Source of the DNA: SG8-38 sp041576815
GTDB lineage: Bacteria; Myxococcota_A; Polyangia; Polyangiales; Houyiibacteriaceae
Length of the DNA: 64,000 bases
NCBI GenBank assembly: GCA_041576815.1
Contig: JBFGKE010000002.1
Location: forward strand, 1 to 64,000
Reading direction: 5' to 3'
The position numbers were made by a program, and so were the translations under genes. Shown in pieces: positions 35,859 through 48,307 of the stretch. The notes under the pieces are model-generated. The model saw only the letters and a list, made by a program, of their open reading frames with translations. It was not told where the DNA came from and did no database searches. The first letter of the stretch is position 1. Every line of letters begins with the position of its first letter.

Positions 35859-36659
35859 ATGGGCGATCTGTTCGACATCGATCGTATTGGTGGGCTTCCG
35901 GCATGGCGCGCGCTCGAAAAGGTCGTCGTTCAGGCTGGGGACGCCGCGTTGACTCGTTTTCAACGGGGCATCGTCCCCGAGAAGAAGCCCGACCGGAGCC
36001 CAGTCACCGCCGCCGACCGAGACATCGAGCATGCGATTCGCGAGCACGTGCTGGCGAAATACCCCGACGCCGAGTTCTACGGCGAGGAGACCGGCCGCCA
36101 CGGCGACAACCCCGCCCTTCGTTTCATCGTCGATCCGATCGACGGGACGCGCGCGTTCGTACGCGGGCTTCCGACGTGGTCGGTGCTGGTCGGGATCGAG
36201 TCGGACGGGGCGCCGGTCGCCGGCATCGCCTACATGCCCGCGGCGGGCGATCTGTTCACGGCGCTTCGCGGCCACGGCGCGACCCACAACGGGGCGCCGG
36301 TGCGTGTGTCCGGAGTGGCGCCACTCGCGGAGGCCACGGTGATGCACGGCGCGCTCCAGCAGTTCACCGAGGGCGGCTTCGGCGACGCGTTGATTCGGCT
36401 TGCTGGCGCCTGCGACTCGGCCCGGGGGTTTCCGGACTTCGACGGGTATCGACAGGTTCTGCTTGGTCGCTCCGACGCCATGGTCGATCCCGGGGTGCAG
36501 CCCTACGACATCTGTGCGCCGGCGATTCTGATCCGCGAGGCCGGCGGCCGCCTGACCTCGTTCGACGGCGAGGAGACCATCTATGGCGGGAGCGCCATCG
36601 CGAGCAACGGCGCCATCCACGACGAGCTGGTCGCCGCTCTGTCGGCCACGCCCCGATGA
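35859..36659 (+). CDS. hisN: inositol-monophosphatase-family phosphatase, HisN type
   Basis: A 266-residue Mg2+-dependent phosphatase. Metal ligands are in GEETG (Glu76, Glu77) and DPIDGTRAFVRGLPTWSVL (Asp92, Asp95). The C-terminal VDPGVQPYDICAPAILIREAGG carries the third Asp. The DPIDGTR…GLPTW wording fits the histidinol-phosphatase HisN subgroup better than SuhB. Histidine synthesis is therefore the best guess, though no his genes are nearby. A longer upstream frame is ignored because the family start is MGDLFD at 35859. Confidence 0.87.
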   Translation: MGDLFDIDRIGGLPAWRALEKVVVQAGDAALTRFQRGIVPEKKPDRSPVTAADRDIEHAIREHVLAKYPDAEFYGEETGRHGDNPALRFIVDPIDGTRAFVRGLPTWSVLVGIESDGAPVAGIAYMPAAGDLFTALRGHGATHNGAPVRVSGVAPLAEATVMHGALQQFTEGGFGDALIRLAGACDSARGFPDFDGYRQVLLGRSDAMVDPGVQPYDICAPAILIREAGGRLTSFDGEETIYGGSAIASNGAIHDELVAALSATPR

Positions 36660-36748
36660 TCATTGCCCAAACCGGGTGACCGAGGTAGCGGCTTGATTTC
36701 CGGCCCGTCTTGCGGGAGGTTGCTCCGTTCGAACCTCAGGAGAGAAGT

Positions 36749-39115
<2,367 letters not shown>

Positions 39116-39147
39116 ACCGGAGCCAACGAGGAATCAGGAGTAGAGAC

Positions 39148-40317
<1,170 letters not shown>

Positions 40318-40379
40318 GGACACTCTCCCCCACGCAACCCACCGACATCACACGGCTCCTGCGCCGAAGATCGCAGCGC

Positions 40380-40400
40380 CCTTTTCTTGCTAAGAAAAGG
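40380..40400. terminator. hairpin on the amidohydrolase stop codon
   Basis: CCTTTTCTT and AAGAAAAGG form a 9-bp stem with a 3-base loop. It includes the minus-strand stop TAG (40392-40390) and lies 63 bases past the thiolase stop. It could end transcription from both convergent genes. Its A/T-rich stem without a U-run makes this uncertain. Confidence 0.35.
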
Positions 40401-42234
40401 CGGCTCGGTTGAGGTCGCGGGGGTCGGCTGCGGACGTCGTCGTCGCCCGGGTTTGCACGGATCGCTCGGCGGTGGCGCTCGCCGCCGACGATGCTTTGAG
40501 AAACTGACCCGGTCCGACGGTATCGCCGATCTCCGGAAGCACCTCGCCCTGCTTGGCGACCACGGTGCCATTCACGACGACGGCTGGGACGGCGTCGGGG
40601 TTGCGGCGCACCAATCGAACGTAGTTGCCGAGCTCCGGGATCTTTTCCTCGTGCATCTCTTCGACCCGGTAGTCGAGGTGGGCGGGGTCGACGATGACGA
40701 GGTCGGCGCGTTTGCCCTCTTCGAGCGTGCCCGCTTCGATTTGGAACCAGTCGCCGAGCTCGCCGGTGAGCTTGTGCACCGCTTTTTCGAGGGGCATCAC
40801 CGGCGCGCCGCGGTCCTCGGCGTCTTTGACGAACTTCAGCATGCGGAGCGGGAAGTTGTAGAAAGCCATGTTGCGAAGATGGGCGCCCGCGTCGGAAAAG
40901 CCGAGGAGGCTCGACTCGGCGTTCATCATCGTCGCGAGCGGCTTTGGGCGGTCGTTCCCGGTGACGGTGTACCAACGGAGGTCGTTCCCATGCTCGATCA
41001 GAAGATCGAGAAACGCATCGACCTCGGACTTGCCCTGCATCACACCGATCTCGCGAAAGGTCTTTCCGACCAGCGACTCGTTCGGGCAGTCCATGACCGT
41101 GGCCATCGCGAAATTGCGGTGAAACACCTTGGGAATGAGCGGGTTGTTCCACTGGCGGTTGAACCTGCGGCGGTAGTCCGGATCTTGGAAGAGCTTTCGC
41201 CGCTCCATCATGGTCTCGAGGTGAAGCCCCGCCGCGCCCGCGCCGAACTCTTCGAACACGACGTTTTCGAACCCGTCGGCCCATAGGTCGAACGCCACCG
41301 GCAGAAACTGATAGCGGAACTTGCCGCGGAACACCTTGTTGACCGCCCACGCGATCCCGCTCAGCGCCCGCCAGATAAGCCGGTTCGATCGCAGGTCCAT
41401 GATCGACACGATGCTGGTCTTGAGGGCGTCTCGAAGAAAAAGCCCCGCGCTGAATGCCGCGTAGATGAAGATCTGGTACTTGGTCGAGACGTTGGGAATC
41501 GCCTGGAGGTTCAAGCCGCGCTTTCGCACCCCCCGCACCATGCGGCGAAGCTCGTTCCACGATGCATAGGTCGAGGGCAAGCACTTACTGCGGAAGCGGT
41601 CGCCGCCCATCTTGTCCCAGTAGAGCCCGTTGAGCGACAGTCCGAGGAAGCCAGCGTCGTATCCCTCCTCGATGATCTCTTCCATCTTCGCGAGCTCCGA
41701 CTCGGTGGGTTTCGTTTTGGCATCGAGTGACCGCTCGAGCCCCATCGCCTTCGCGCGCACCGCCGAGTAGCCGACGAACGACGCGACGTTGGGCCCGAGT
41801 GCAAGACTGTCGAGATGCTGGACGTACTCCGCGTGCGTATCCCAGCTCTTCTTCTCCTTCACCAGGGGAAGAAGGTGCTCGTAGGGGATGGCCTCGACGC
41901 GCGTGAACATGTCGGCGATGTCGGTGGCGTCGCCAACGGCCGTGCTCAGCGAGCAGCTCCCGAGAAACACCGTGGTCACCCCGTGCCGGAGCGACTCGTG
42001 GAGCGAGGGGATCGCCTCGACCTCCGCGTCGTAGTGCGTGTGGATGTCGATGAAGCCTGGCATCACCCACTTGCCCTCGGCGTCGATCACCTCGGCGCCG
42101 TCGGGGACCGGCAGCGCGTCACTCGACACGGTCCGGACCCGGCCCCCTTCGATGTGCAGGTTGCGCGTCTGCGCTGGGCTTCCGAGGCCGTCGAAAAACA
42201 GGCCGTTTTTGATGATGAGCTCGGGTCGGTTCAT
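40390..42234 (-). CDS. amidohydrolase-family protein (D-aminoacylase-like)
   Basis: A 614-residue protein. The barrel start PGFIDIHTHYD (His65, His67, Asp69), Cys94 in FLGSCSLS and the late GFSDAGAHLRN match N-acyl-D-amino-acid deacylases. C-terminal GKRADLVIVDP and VPAVVVNGTVVAKQGEVL close the usual composite beta-sandwich. At the expected strand-5 and strand-6 His positions I see LQAIPN (243-248) and VSIMD (276-280), so two usual ligands seem absent. The substrate is unknown. SD AGGGGAA lies before the ATG at 42234. The C-terminal 25 residues are low-complexity Ala/Thr/Ser. It is divergent from the AraC-type gene by 113 bases, which may regulate it. Confidence 0.85.
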   Translation of the reverse strand: MNRPELIIKNGLFFDGLGSPAQTRNLHIEGGRVRTVSSDALPVPDGAEVIDAEGKWVMPGFIDIHTHYDAEVEAIPSLHESLRHGVTTVFLGSCSLSTAVGDATDIADMFTRVEAIPYEHLLPLVKEKKSWDTHAEYVQHLDSLALGPNVASFVGYSAVRAKAMGLERSLDAKTKPTESELAKMEEIIEEGYDAGFLGLSLNGLYWDKMGGDRFRSKCLPSTYASWNELRRMVRGVRKRGLNLQAIPNVSTKYQIFIYAAFSAGLFLRDALKTSIVSIMDLRSNRLIWRALSGIAWAVNKVFRGKFRYQFLPVAFDLWADGFENVVFEEFGAGAAGLHLETMMERRKLFQDPDYRRRFNRQWNNPLIPKVFHRNFAMATVMDCPNESLVGKTFREIGVMQGKSEVDAFLDLLIEHGNDLRWYTVTGNDRPKPLATMMNAESSLLGFSDAGAHLRNMAFYNFPLRMLKFVKDAEDRGAPVMPLEKAVHKLTGELGDWFQIEAGTLEEGKRADLVIVDPAHLDYRVEEMHEEKIPELGNYVRLVRRNPDAVPAVVVNGTVVAKQGEVLPEIGDTVGPGQFLKASSAASATAERSVQTRATTTSAADPRDLNRAAFS

Positions 42235-42347
42235 GGCGATTCCCCTGCGATCGGGACGAAATGCCCGTGAATGATGGCAGGAAACCGACCTCCAGGCTTG
42301 ACTCCCCACGACAAACTTTTACCTTTTCGCGACAAGGAGCCGACCTG

Positions 42348-43346
42348 ATGTCCATGGTCCGCGCGTCCGCGCTCAGCGGCTATCGAGAGCTCGTCCAGGA
42401 GTTGGGCGGAAGCCCAAACCCTCTTCTCGAGCACGTTCACATCCCCGTGGCCGTACTCGACGAGCCGCAGTCGTTCGTCTCTTATGCGTCGTTGATTCGC
42501 CTTCTCGAGCACAGCGCGGTCGAGCTCGGTTGCCCCGACTTCGGGCTGCGACTGTCGAAGCGCCAGGATCTCGGCATCCTCGGACCGCTCGGCGTCGCCG
42601 TTCGCAATTGCGAGAGCCTGGGGGACGCCATGCGATGCGCGTCGCGATACATGTTCGTGCATAGCCCTGCGATCTCCTTCACGCCCCAGCCCGCGGAAGA
42701 CGACGGTCACCTGCTCCTGATGTTCGAAATTCTTCTCGTCAAGGTCGGCCCGATGGTCCAAGTCACCGAGCTCAGCATCGGGCTCGCGGCGCGGATCGTG
42801 CACATGCTCGTCGACAAGCCGAGACCTCTCCTCGGGGTTCACTTTCGGCACGCCCGGCTTTCGCCGCTCGACGTCTACCGAGCACATTTCGGGGCGCCCG
42901 TCAGGTTCGAGTCCAGGGTGTCTGCGCTCGAGCTCGATCGAAAGGATCTGGGGCTTCCGATTCAAGATGCGAGCACGCAGCTGCGCGAGCTCGCAGAAAG
43001 CTACCTCGAGCTGCAAAACGACGATTCGGCGACGCCTCTTTCCGCGCGCGTACGGATGGTGATTCAACGCTCGCTCGGAACGGGAGCGACTGCCTGCGCG
43101 GACGTCGCCGCGGCTTTTGCCATGCACCCCCGTGCCCTTCAGCGTCAGCTCAGGGACGAGGGCACCACCTTCGGTCAGCTCAAGGATGAAGCGCGCGCCG
43201 AGCTCGCGCGAGGCTACATCGCCAACCGCGACCTCCCGATGTCGCACGTGGCGGCGCTCTTGGACTACAGCGAGCAGTCGGCTCTGACCCGCGGCTGCAA
43301 GCGCTGGTTCGGAAAGCCCCCGCGGCAACTCCGCGCAGAGGGCTGA
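42348..43346 (+). CDS. AraC-family transcriptional regulator
   Basis: A 332-residue DNA-binding protein. Residues about 10-195 match the arabinose-binding-like N-terminal domain found in OruR/ArgR-type AraC regulators. The C-terminal AraC HTH (about 240-330) has two helix-turn-helix units: CADVAAAFAMHPRALQRQLRD and HVAALLDYSEQSALTRGCKR. The closing 'FGKPPRQLR' is diagnostic of the family. ATG at 42348 has AAGGAG ten bases upstream. It is divergent from the amidohydrolase gene, which is the obvious candidate target. The stop codon overlaps a palindromic element at 43346. Confidence 0.92.
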   Translation: MSMVRASALSGYRELVQELGGSPNPLLEHVHIPVAVLDEPQSFVSYASLIRLLEHSAVELGCPDFGLRLSKRQDLGILGPLGVAVRNCESLGDAMRCASRYMFVHSPAISFTPQPAEDDGHLLLMFEILLVKVGPMVQVTELSIGLAARIVHMLVDKPRPLLGVHFRHARLSPLDVYRAHFGAPVRFESRVSALELDRKDLGLPIQDASTQLRELAESYLELQNDDSATPLSARVRMVIQRSLGTGATACADVAAAFAMHPRALQRQLRDEGTTFGQLKDEARAELARGYIANRDLPMSHVAALLDYSEQSALTRGCKRWFGKPPRQLRAEG

Positions 43347-43368
43347 AAGGGGCCCGGCACCTTTTTTT
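43346..43368 (+). repeat. REP-like imperfect palindrome with T-run
   Basis: AAAGGGGCC and GGCACCTTT (one mismatch) surround a single C and are followed by more T residues (seven T in a row, 43362-43368). It begins at the last base of the AraC-type stop codon. It resembles short 'AAAGGTGCC…GGCACCTTT' repeat elements and could also serve as an intrinsic terminator. The next 94 bases to 43462 hold no gene. Confidence 0.5.
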
Positions 43369-43462
43369 GGAAGGTTAATTGCGGGCCTGAGCTGCCGCGG
43401 GTGGCATGGGGGTGGTTGCGGGATGGGTTGCCGCGCGCCGGGCTTCGCCCTTCGGGCTCGCG

Positions 43463-43903
43463 CTACCAGGTGCCGGTATTCCCCATGGAGGCCCACGGCT
43501 CCTGGGGCGCCAGTGCCTCGCCTTCTTGGAGGAGCTCGATCGAGATGCCGTCGGGGGAACGGATGAAGGCCATTCGGCCGTCGCGCGGGGGGCGGTTGAT
43601 CGTGACCCCAGCGTCGCGGAGTCGCTGACACAGGTCGTAGATGTTTTTCGTCTCGAAGGCGAGGTGGCCGAAGTTTCGGCCGCCGGAGTACTGCTCGGGA
43701 TCCCAGTTGTAGGTGAGCTCGATCAACGGTGACGCTTCGCTCCCAGCACGGTCGCAGTCCTCTGGCGCAGTCAAAAACACCAAGGTGTAGCGCCCGGCCT
43801 CGCTGTCGCGCCGGCGCTGCTCGACGAGGCCGAGCTTGTTGCAAAAGAAGTCGAGCGACTCCTCGAGGTCGCTGACGCGAATCATCGTATGAAGGTACCG
43901 CAT
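43463..43903 (-). CDS. lactoylglutathione lyase-like glyoxalase
   Basis: A 146-residue vicinal-oxygen-chelate protein. Metal ligands at His5, Glu62, His80 and Glu123 correspond to the glyoxalase I set (LHTMIRV, LIELTYN, FGHLAFE, SIELLQ). It therefore probably isomerises methylglyoxal-glutathione hemithioacetal. Length is close to E. coli GloA plus a short tail. The ATG at 43903 is preferred over a GTG six bases earlier. It is divergent from lpdA with 36 bases between starts. Confidence 0.9.
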   Translation of the reverse strand: MRYLHTMIRVSDLEESLDFFCNKLGLVEQRRRDSEAGRYTLVFLTAPEDCDRAGSEASPLIELTYNWDPEQYSGGRNFGHLAFETKNIYDLCQRLRDAGVTINRPPRDGRMAFIRSPDGISIELLQEGEALAPQEPWASMGNTGTW

Positions 43904-43939
43904 GGACACGTGAGTATACCTGCTTCAGACTCCGGCGCG

Positions 43940-45346
43940 ATGGCCAACGACCACGAAGCAATCGTCATCGGCGGGGGCCCCGGGGGCTACGTCGCCGCCA
44001 TTCGTCTCGGACAGCTCGGCGTGAAAACGCTCTGCGTAGAACGGGAAGCGATGGGCGGCGTGTGCCTGAACTGGGGCTGCATCCCTTCGAAGGCTCTGAT
44101 CGCTGCCGCCAACTTGGCCAACAAGGTCCGAAACGCCCAGCACATGGGCATCACCGTCAAAGACCTCGAAATCGACGTCGCGAAGATGCAGGAATGGAAA
44201 GAGGGGATCGTTCACAAGCTCACCAGTGGCGTGACCAGCCTCGTGAAGGGCAACAAGGGCGACATCGTGATGGGCGATGCGACGATCACCGGGCCCAATA
44301 GCGTCGAGGTCACCAGCGAGGACGGCAAAAAGGAAAGCTACACAGCGAGCAAGGCGATCATCGTCGCAACCGGCACGCAGATGATTCAAATCCCTGGCTT
44401 CGAGCCCGACGGCGATGTCGTCATCACGGCCCGCGAGGCGGTCAGCCTCCAAGCCGCGCCGGGGAGCATGGTTCTCATCGGCGGCGGGGTCATCGGCCTC
44501 GAGCTCGGCATGGTCTATCAGAAGCTCGGCACCAAGATCACCGTCGTCGAGCTGATGGACCAGCTCTTGCCGGGCACCGACGCAGACCTGGTGCGCGTGG
44601 TGCAGAAGCACCTCAAGAAGGATGGGGCCGACATCTACGTCAACAGCAAGGCCGTCGCGCTCGACAAGAGCGGCGGCAAGGCCAAAGTCACCATCGAAAC
44701 CGGCGGCGAGCGGCAAGTCGTCGAAGCCGACCAGGTTCTCGTAGCGGTCGGGTTCCGGCCGAACTCCAGTGACCTCGGGCTCGAGAAGGTCGGCGTGAAG
44801 CTCGACGATCGCGGACACATCGCCATCGACGAGCAGATGCGCACGAGCGTCCCGTCGATTTTCGCGATAGGAGACGTCGCCGGCATGCCGTACCTGGCGC
44901 ACAAGGCCTCCAAAGAAGGCGAGATCGCAGCGGAGGTCATTGCCGGACACAAAGCCGCCGCCGACTATCGCGCGATGCCGGCGGCGATCTTCACGGATCC
45001 CGAAATCGCCACCGTCGGCATCACCGAAGCCGAGGCCAAGGCGCAGGGCAAGAAGGTGAAAATCGGCAAGTTCCCGTTCGCAGCGTCGGGGCGTGCCATG
45101 GCGGTCAGCGAGACCGACGGGTTCATCAAGGTGATCATCGACGAAGCCGACCATCAGCTCCTCGGGGTGGCCATCGTCGGCCCCGAAGCAAGCGATTTGA
45201 TCAGCGAGACCACGCTCGCCATGGAGATGTGCGCGTTTGGGGAGGACGTCGCGCTCACCGTCCATCCTCACCCGACCCTCGGCGAGGGCGTCATGGAAGC
45301 GTTCAAGCATGCGCTCGGCGAGGCGATCCACATCATGAATCGTTAG
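43940..45346 (+). CDS. lpdA: dihydrolipoyl dehydrogenase (E3)
   Basis: A 468-residue FAD disulfide reductase that reoxidises lipoamide in 2-oxoacid dehydrogenases and glycine cleavage. It has the FAD motif VIGGGPGGYVAA, redox cysteines GGVCLNWGCIPSK (Cys42, Cys47), NAD motif IGGGVIGLELGMV, FAIGDVAG, and the His-Glu active site VHPHPTLGEGVMEAF near the C-terminus. ATG at 43940 gives the family N-terminus. It forms a unit with lipB, which follows after seven bases and makes the lipoyl cofactor precursor. No E1 or E2 gene is in the window. Confidence 0.95.
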   Translation: MANDHEAIVIGGGPGGYVAAIRLGQLGVKTLCVEREAMGGVCLNWGCIPSKALIAAANLANKVRNAQHMGITVKDLEIDVAKMQEWKEGIVHKLTSGVTSLVKGNKGDIVMGDATITGPNSVEVTSEDGKKESYTASKAIIVATGTQMIQIPGFEPDGDVVITAREAVSLQAAPGSMVLIGGGVIGLELGMVYQKLGTKITVVELMDQLLPGTDADLVRVVQKHLKKDGADIYVNSKAVALDKSGGKAKVTIETGGERQVVEADQVLVAVGFRPNSSDLGLEKVGVKLDDRGHIAIDEQMRTSVPSIFAIGDVAGMPYLAHKASKEGEIAAEVIAGHKAAADYRAMPAAIFTDPEIATVGITEAEAKAQGKKVKIGKFPFAASGRAMAVSETDGFIKVIIDEADHQLLGVAIVGPEASDLISETTLAMEMCAFGEDVALTVHPHPTLGEGVMEAFKHALGEAIHIMNR

Positions 45347-45353
45347 GCCCGCC

Positions 45354-46022
45354 GTGCTGTTTTGCCGCCTCTGGACCGTCGACTACGCCGAAGCGCTCGA
45401 GCTCCAAAGAGCGCTGCAAGCCAAGCGAATCGCCGGGGAGATCGAGGACACCGTGCTGTTGCTCGAGCACCCGCCGGTTCTCACGATGGGCCGCTCGTCC
45501 AAGGCCGAGCACGTGCTGGCACCCCGGGAAGCCCTCGCGGCTCGCGGCATTTCGGTGCACGAAGTCGGTCGCGGCGGGGACGCGACGTACCACGGCCCAG
45601 GTCAGCTCGTCGCATATCCAATCATCGCGCTCACGGGCGACCGCCGTGACGTTCGCAAATACGTCTGGTCGCTCGAAGAGACAATGATTCGAACCTGCGG
45701 AGATTTCGGGGTGTCTGCGCGCCGCATCGATGGGCTGAACGGGGCTTGGGTGGAAAACCGCAAAGTCGGTGCGGTCGGCGTCCGCATCAGCCGGTGGGTC
45801 ACGATGCACGGTCTCGCGCTCAACGCGAACAGCGACCTCACCCACTTCGAGCTGATCGTACCCTGCGGCATTCACGACCGGGCCGTGACCTCCCTCTCCG
45901 CGGAGCTCGGGAAGACCGTGCGGGCCGCGGAGGCCATGGAGCCGCTCGCACGCAACCTGGCCGGGCTCTACGGCACCGGCGTGACCTGGCAGGACGGGCT
46001 CGCCGACGCCCTCAGCCCATAG
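45354..46022 (+). CDS. lipB: octanoyl-[ACP]:protein octanoyltransferase
   Basis: A 222-residue enzyme that moves octanoate from ACP onto lipoyl domains. Characteristic motifs are RGGDATYHGPGQLVAYPI, the catalytic Lys in ENRKVGAVGVRISRW, and the catalytic Cys in FELIVPCGI. It starts with GTG at 45354. It follows lpdA closely, a functional pairing in lipoate metabolism. lipA is not in the window. The last 11 bases overlap the end of the convergent GTPase/DUF697 gene. Confidence 0.94.
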   Translation: MLFCRLWTVDYAEALELQRALQAKRIAGEIEDTVLLLEHPPVLTMGRSSKAEHVLAPREALAARGISVHEVGRGGDATYHGPGQLVAYPIIALTGDRRDVRKYVWSLEETMIRTCGDFGVSARRIDGLNGAWVENRKVGAVGVRISRWVTMHGLALNANSDLTHFELIVPCGIHDRAVTSLSAELGKTVRAAEAMEPLARNLAGLYGTGVTWQDGLADALSP

Positions 46023-47064
46023 CTCCGCCGCCTGCAGGAAGCGACGGCCTCTCGGGCCGGAGAAAGTACCTGATCGCGCTTTGCCCCATCGCCGTCGTTC
46101 CGGCGCCCGCGACACCGGCGGAAACCACGTTCCCAGCCCCCGGCACGAGCTTGGCGATCGTTTGCGCGGAAAACCGGAGCCCCATTCCGAGCCCGCCGAC
46201 GACACCAAGGCTCCCGAGCCACTCGGCCACGGTCTTCCTGCCCCAGCTTCGGCCGCTCAGGTACGCAAGCGCGCTGACCATCATCGCCTGGAGCGGCCCG
46301 AGGAGCACCATGTCCGAAAACGGGATGGGCGTGAGCCCGACCGTCACCGACACGGCAGTGCATGCCTGTACGATCTCGTTGCCGATTCGAACGCGAGCCT
46401 CGTGCGCGCGGGTCAGCGCCCGAGCCGCCTCGAGCCGAGCCTCCTCCGGCAGCGCGAGCACGATGGCTTCCGAGAGCGCGGCGAGCCCCTGACCGCCGAT
46501 CGCGGACACCCCACGCGGCGGGTCGCCGCCGAGCTCGTGGCCCCGAAGCTTGACTTCGAGCTCGCTGCGCGCCCCTTCGACGTCCGAAGGCGCGCGCCCG
46601 ATCAGGTCGGCGTGCGTCAGCAGCGGAAACACCCGGAGCGGAGCCACGCCGTCCGGCAAATCCGCGAGCAGGCTCGCGGCGCGCGCGGCGATCGCATCGA
46701 TGTCGGCCGCATTGTTCGGCTCGAACGTCAGAAACACGAGGTCCGGCACCTCTCGTTCGATCGCGGCGCTCCACTGAGATCGCGACGCGGCTGCGTCCAC
46801 GTCGATCTCCAGCCAATGCACCTTCGCGCCTTCGTGCTCGAGGTGCACCCAGTCACCGTGCTCCGCGTGAAGCGGATCGCGCGTGGGGCGCCGCTCGATC
46901 AGCGCGCGAAGGAGCGTCGACCGCCCGCTCCCCGGACGGCCAAGCGCGGCGATGCGAGGTGGTCGTCTTTGATACAGCAGCGAGCGCAGGCCGCTGAGGT
47001 CGTTCTTCACGCTCGAGACGAGCGGCACCTGATCGAGCACGCGAACGAGCTGGTCGAGCGCCAT
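46012..47064 (-). CDS. GTPase-like protein with DUF697 domain
   Basis: A 350-residue protein. The N-terminal P-loop domain has GRPGSGRST (42-50), and the fourth motif is LLTHADLIG (an NKxD-like variant). The G3 position reads EIDVDAAAS, without the usual DxxG, so hydrolysis may be altered. The C-terminal DUF697 region (about 220-340) has hydrophobic helices (VSVTVGLTPIPFSDMVLLGP) and the Gly-rich stretch AGNVVSAGVAGAGTTAMG, suggesting membrane association as in YcjF-type proteins. ATG at 47064. Role unknown. Confidence 0.82.
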   Translation of the reverse strand: MALDQLVRVLDQVPLVSSVKNDLSGLRSLLYQRRPPRIAALGRPGSGRSTLLRALIERRPTRDPLHAEHGDWVHLEHEGAKVHWLEIDVDAAASRSQWSAAIEREVPDLVFLTFEPNNAADIDAIAARAASLLADLPDGVAPLRVFPLLTHADLIGRAPSDVEGARSELEVKLRGHELGGDPPRGVSAIGGQGLAALSEAIVLALPEEARLEAARALTRAHEARVRIGNEIVQACTAVSVTVGLTPIPFSDMVLLGPLQAMMVSALAYLSGRSWGRKTVAEWLGSLGVVGGLGMGLRFSAQTIAKLVPGAGNVVSAGVAGAGTTAMGQSAIRYFLRPERPSLPAGGGAMG

Positions 47065-47155
47065 GCCTTTTCCGCGATCCCACACGGCGCAATTCTTTGG
47101 CGTTGCGGTCTATGCGCGCAACCCGGCTCATGTTAATGTCGCGCGGGGGTCATCC

Positions 47156-48307
47156 GTGGGGGCACAGTGGCTCGATGCGCTGAAGGACGTGGGGGGCGAG
47201 CTCGTCCCTGCTGCCCGGGATTTCGTCGATTCACAGCATCCGCCCATGCCTGGCACCGGCGCTTCCGGGGTGCGCTGGCTCGCCGCGCAGGTCGAGCATT
47301 TCGTCGATTCCGAGGAGCCGACGCCCGCAGACGATCGCTTCGTCGAGGGAGCGGGGGCGGTTCTCGGGCTGCTCTTGATCGAGCATCTCGGCGGCCGCAC
47401 CCGTGAGCGAGACGGCTGTCATCGGGTCCAGCTGGGACGATTCGGCTGGTTCGATCCGTTTGGCGCGATCGAGGCCGCATTGGACGCCGACGACCCTCGG
47501 GTGTGCCTGTCGGAGCACCTTTCGGTGGCCGAGCGCGAGGCCGATCAAAACGGCCCGGTTTCACGCGTGGTGCGCGTCTTCGCGGAGGCGCTCGGCCGCG
47601 AGCGTCCCGAGCTCGAAATCGAGTCGCAGTTCGGTCTGTCGGTCGATTTGAGCAACGGTGCCAGCATCGACCTCGCCCGCCTCGAGCACGTGGCGCAGGA
47701 CCAAGACGACGATGCCGCCACCGATGCCGCCAAGCGCATCATCAGCATGCTCCCGGGCCCTCAGGGCGAGCCCCATACCCCTTGGCACCAGGCCGCGTCG
47801 AGGCTGCTCCCGCGTCTGATTTCGCAGGACTTTCTTCGGTCGCTTCCCGCCGACCAGGCGCTCTACTTGGACGAGGTCGGAAACGACGTTCACCTCTCCC
47901 TCCAGCTCCGCTACGACACACGGGCGCGCTACATCCGCGCGACCGAGGTCGACTCCTGGCCCCTTCAGCGAGCCGCGGCGCGGCAGCAGGCACTCGAAAA
48001 CCTGGCCGACCGATCGAAGTCTCTGCGGCTCGAGCGCGTGGCCAACGATATCGTTCGCATCCGAAAGGGAGACGGGCTCGACGGCGCAAGGCTGCTCTTG
48101 CCAGATCTGGCCGCCCGGCTCGCTCGAATCGACGCGGGCGTTTGGGTCGCAGCGGCACCTCATCGTGACGTGTTGCTGCTCGCGCGCGCGGAAGCCGTCG
48201 AGGCGCTCGGGCAGCGCGCGACGGAAGCCGCAATGCGTGCCCCACATCCGATCTCGTCCTCCGTGTTCGTGATCACGTCGCGCGGGCCGAAGCCGCTGCC
48301 GAGCTAG
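47156..48307 (+). CDS. DUF1444-like hypothetical protein
   Basis: A 383-residue soluble protein beginning at GTG (VGAQWLDALKDVGG), with GGGGG eight or so bases upstream. The C-terminal half resembles DUF1444 proteins: LYLDEVGNDVHLSLQLRY, then RYIRATEVDSWPL, and a closing APHRDVLLLARAEA. The N-terminal half has no recognised domain. An acidic stretch (DQDDDAATDAA) lies near residue 185. Its TAG stop interlocks with that of the convergent kinase gene. The function of DUF1444 is not known to me. Confidence 0.65.
   Translation: MGAQWLDALKDVGGELVPAARDFVDSQHPPMPGTGASGVRWLAAQVEHFVDSEEPTPADDRFVEGAGAVLGLLLIEHLGGRTRERDGCHRVQLGRFGWFDPFGAIEAALDADDPRVCLSEHLSVAEREADQNGPVSRVVRVFAEALGRERPELEIESQFGLSVDLSNGASIDLARLEHVAQDQDDDAATDAAKRIISMLPGPQGEPHTPWHQAASRLLPRLISQDFLRSLPADQALYLDEVGNDVHLSLQLRYDTRARYIRATEVDSWPLQRAAARQQALENLADRSKSLRLERVANDIVRIRKGDGLDGARLLLPDLAARLARIDAGVWVAAAPHRDVLLLARAEAVEALGQRATEAAMRAPHPISSSVFVITSRGPKPLPS

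Noticed and set aside
34824..36620. Upstream extension of the SDR frame through the acyltransferase and HisN genes
   Set aside because: The open frame persists only because GC-rich DNA lacks stops. The true start is the TGATG-coupled ATG at 34823.
36716..36737. GAGGTT…AACCTC dyad in the fad operon leader
   Set aside because: Only 6-bp arms with a 10-base loop; too weak to call a regulatory element, and it does not match a FadR/PsrA-type site I know.
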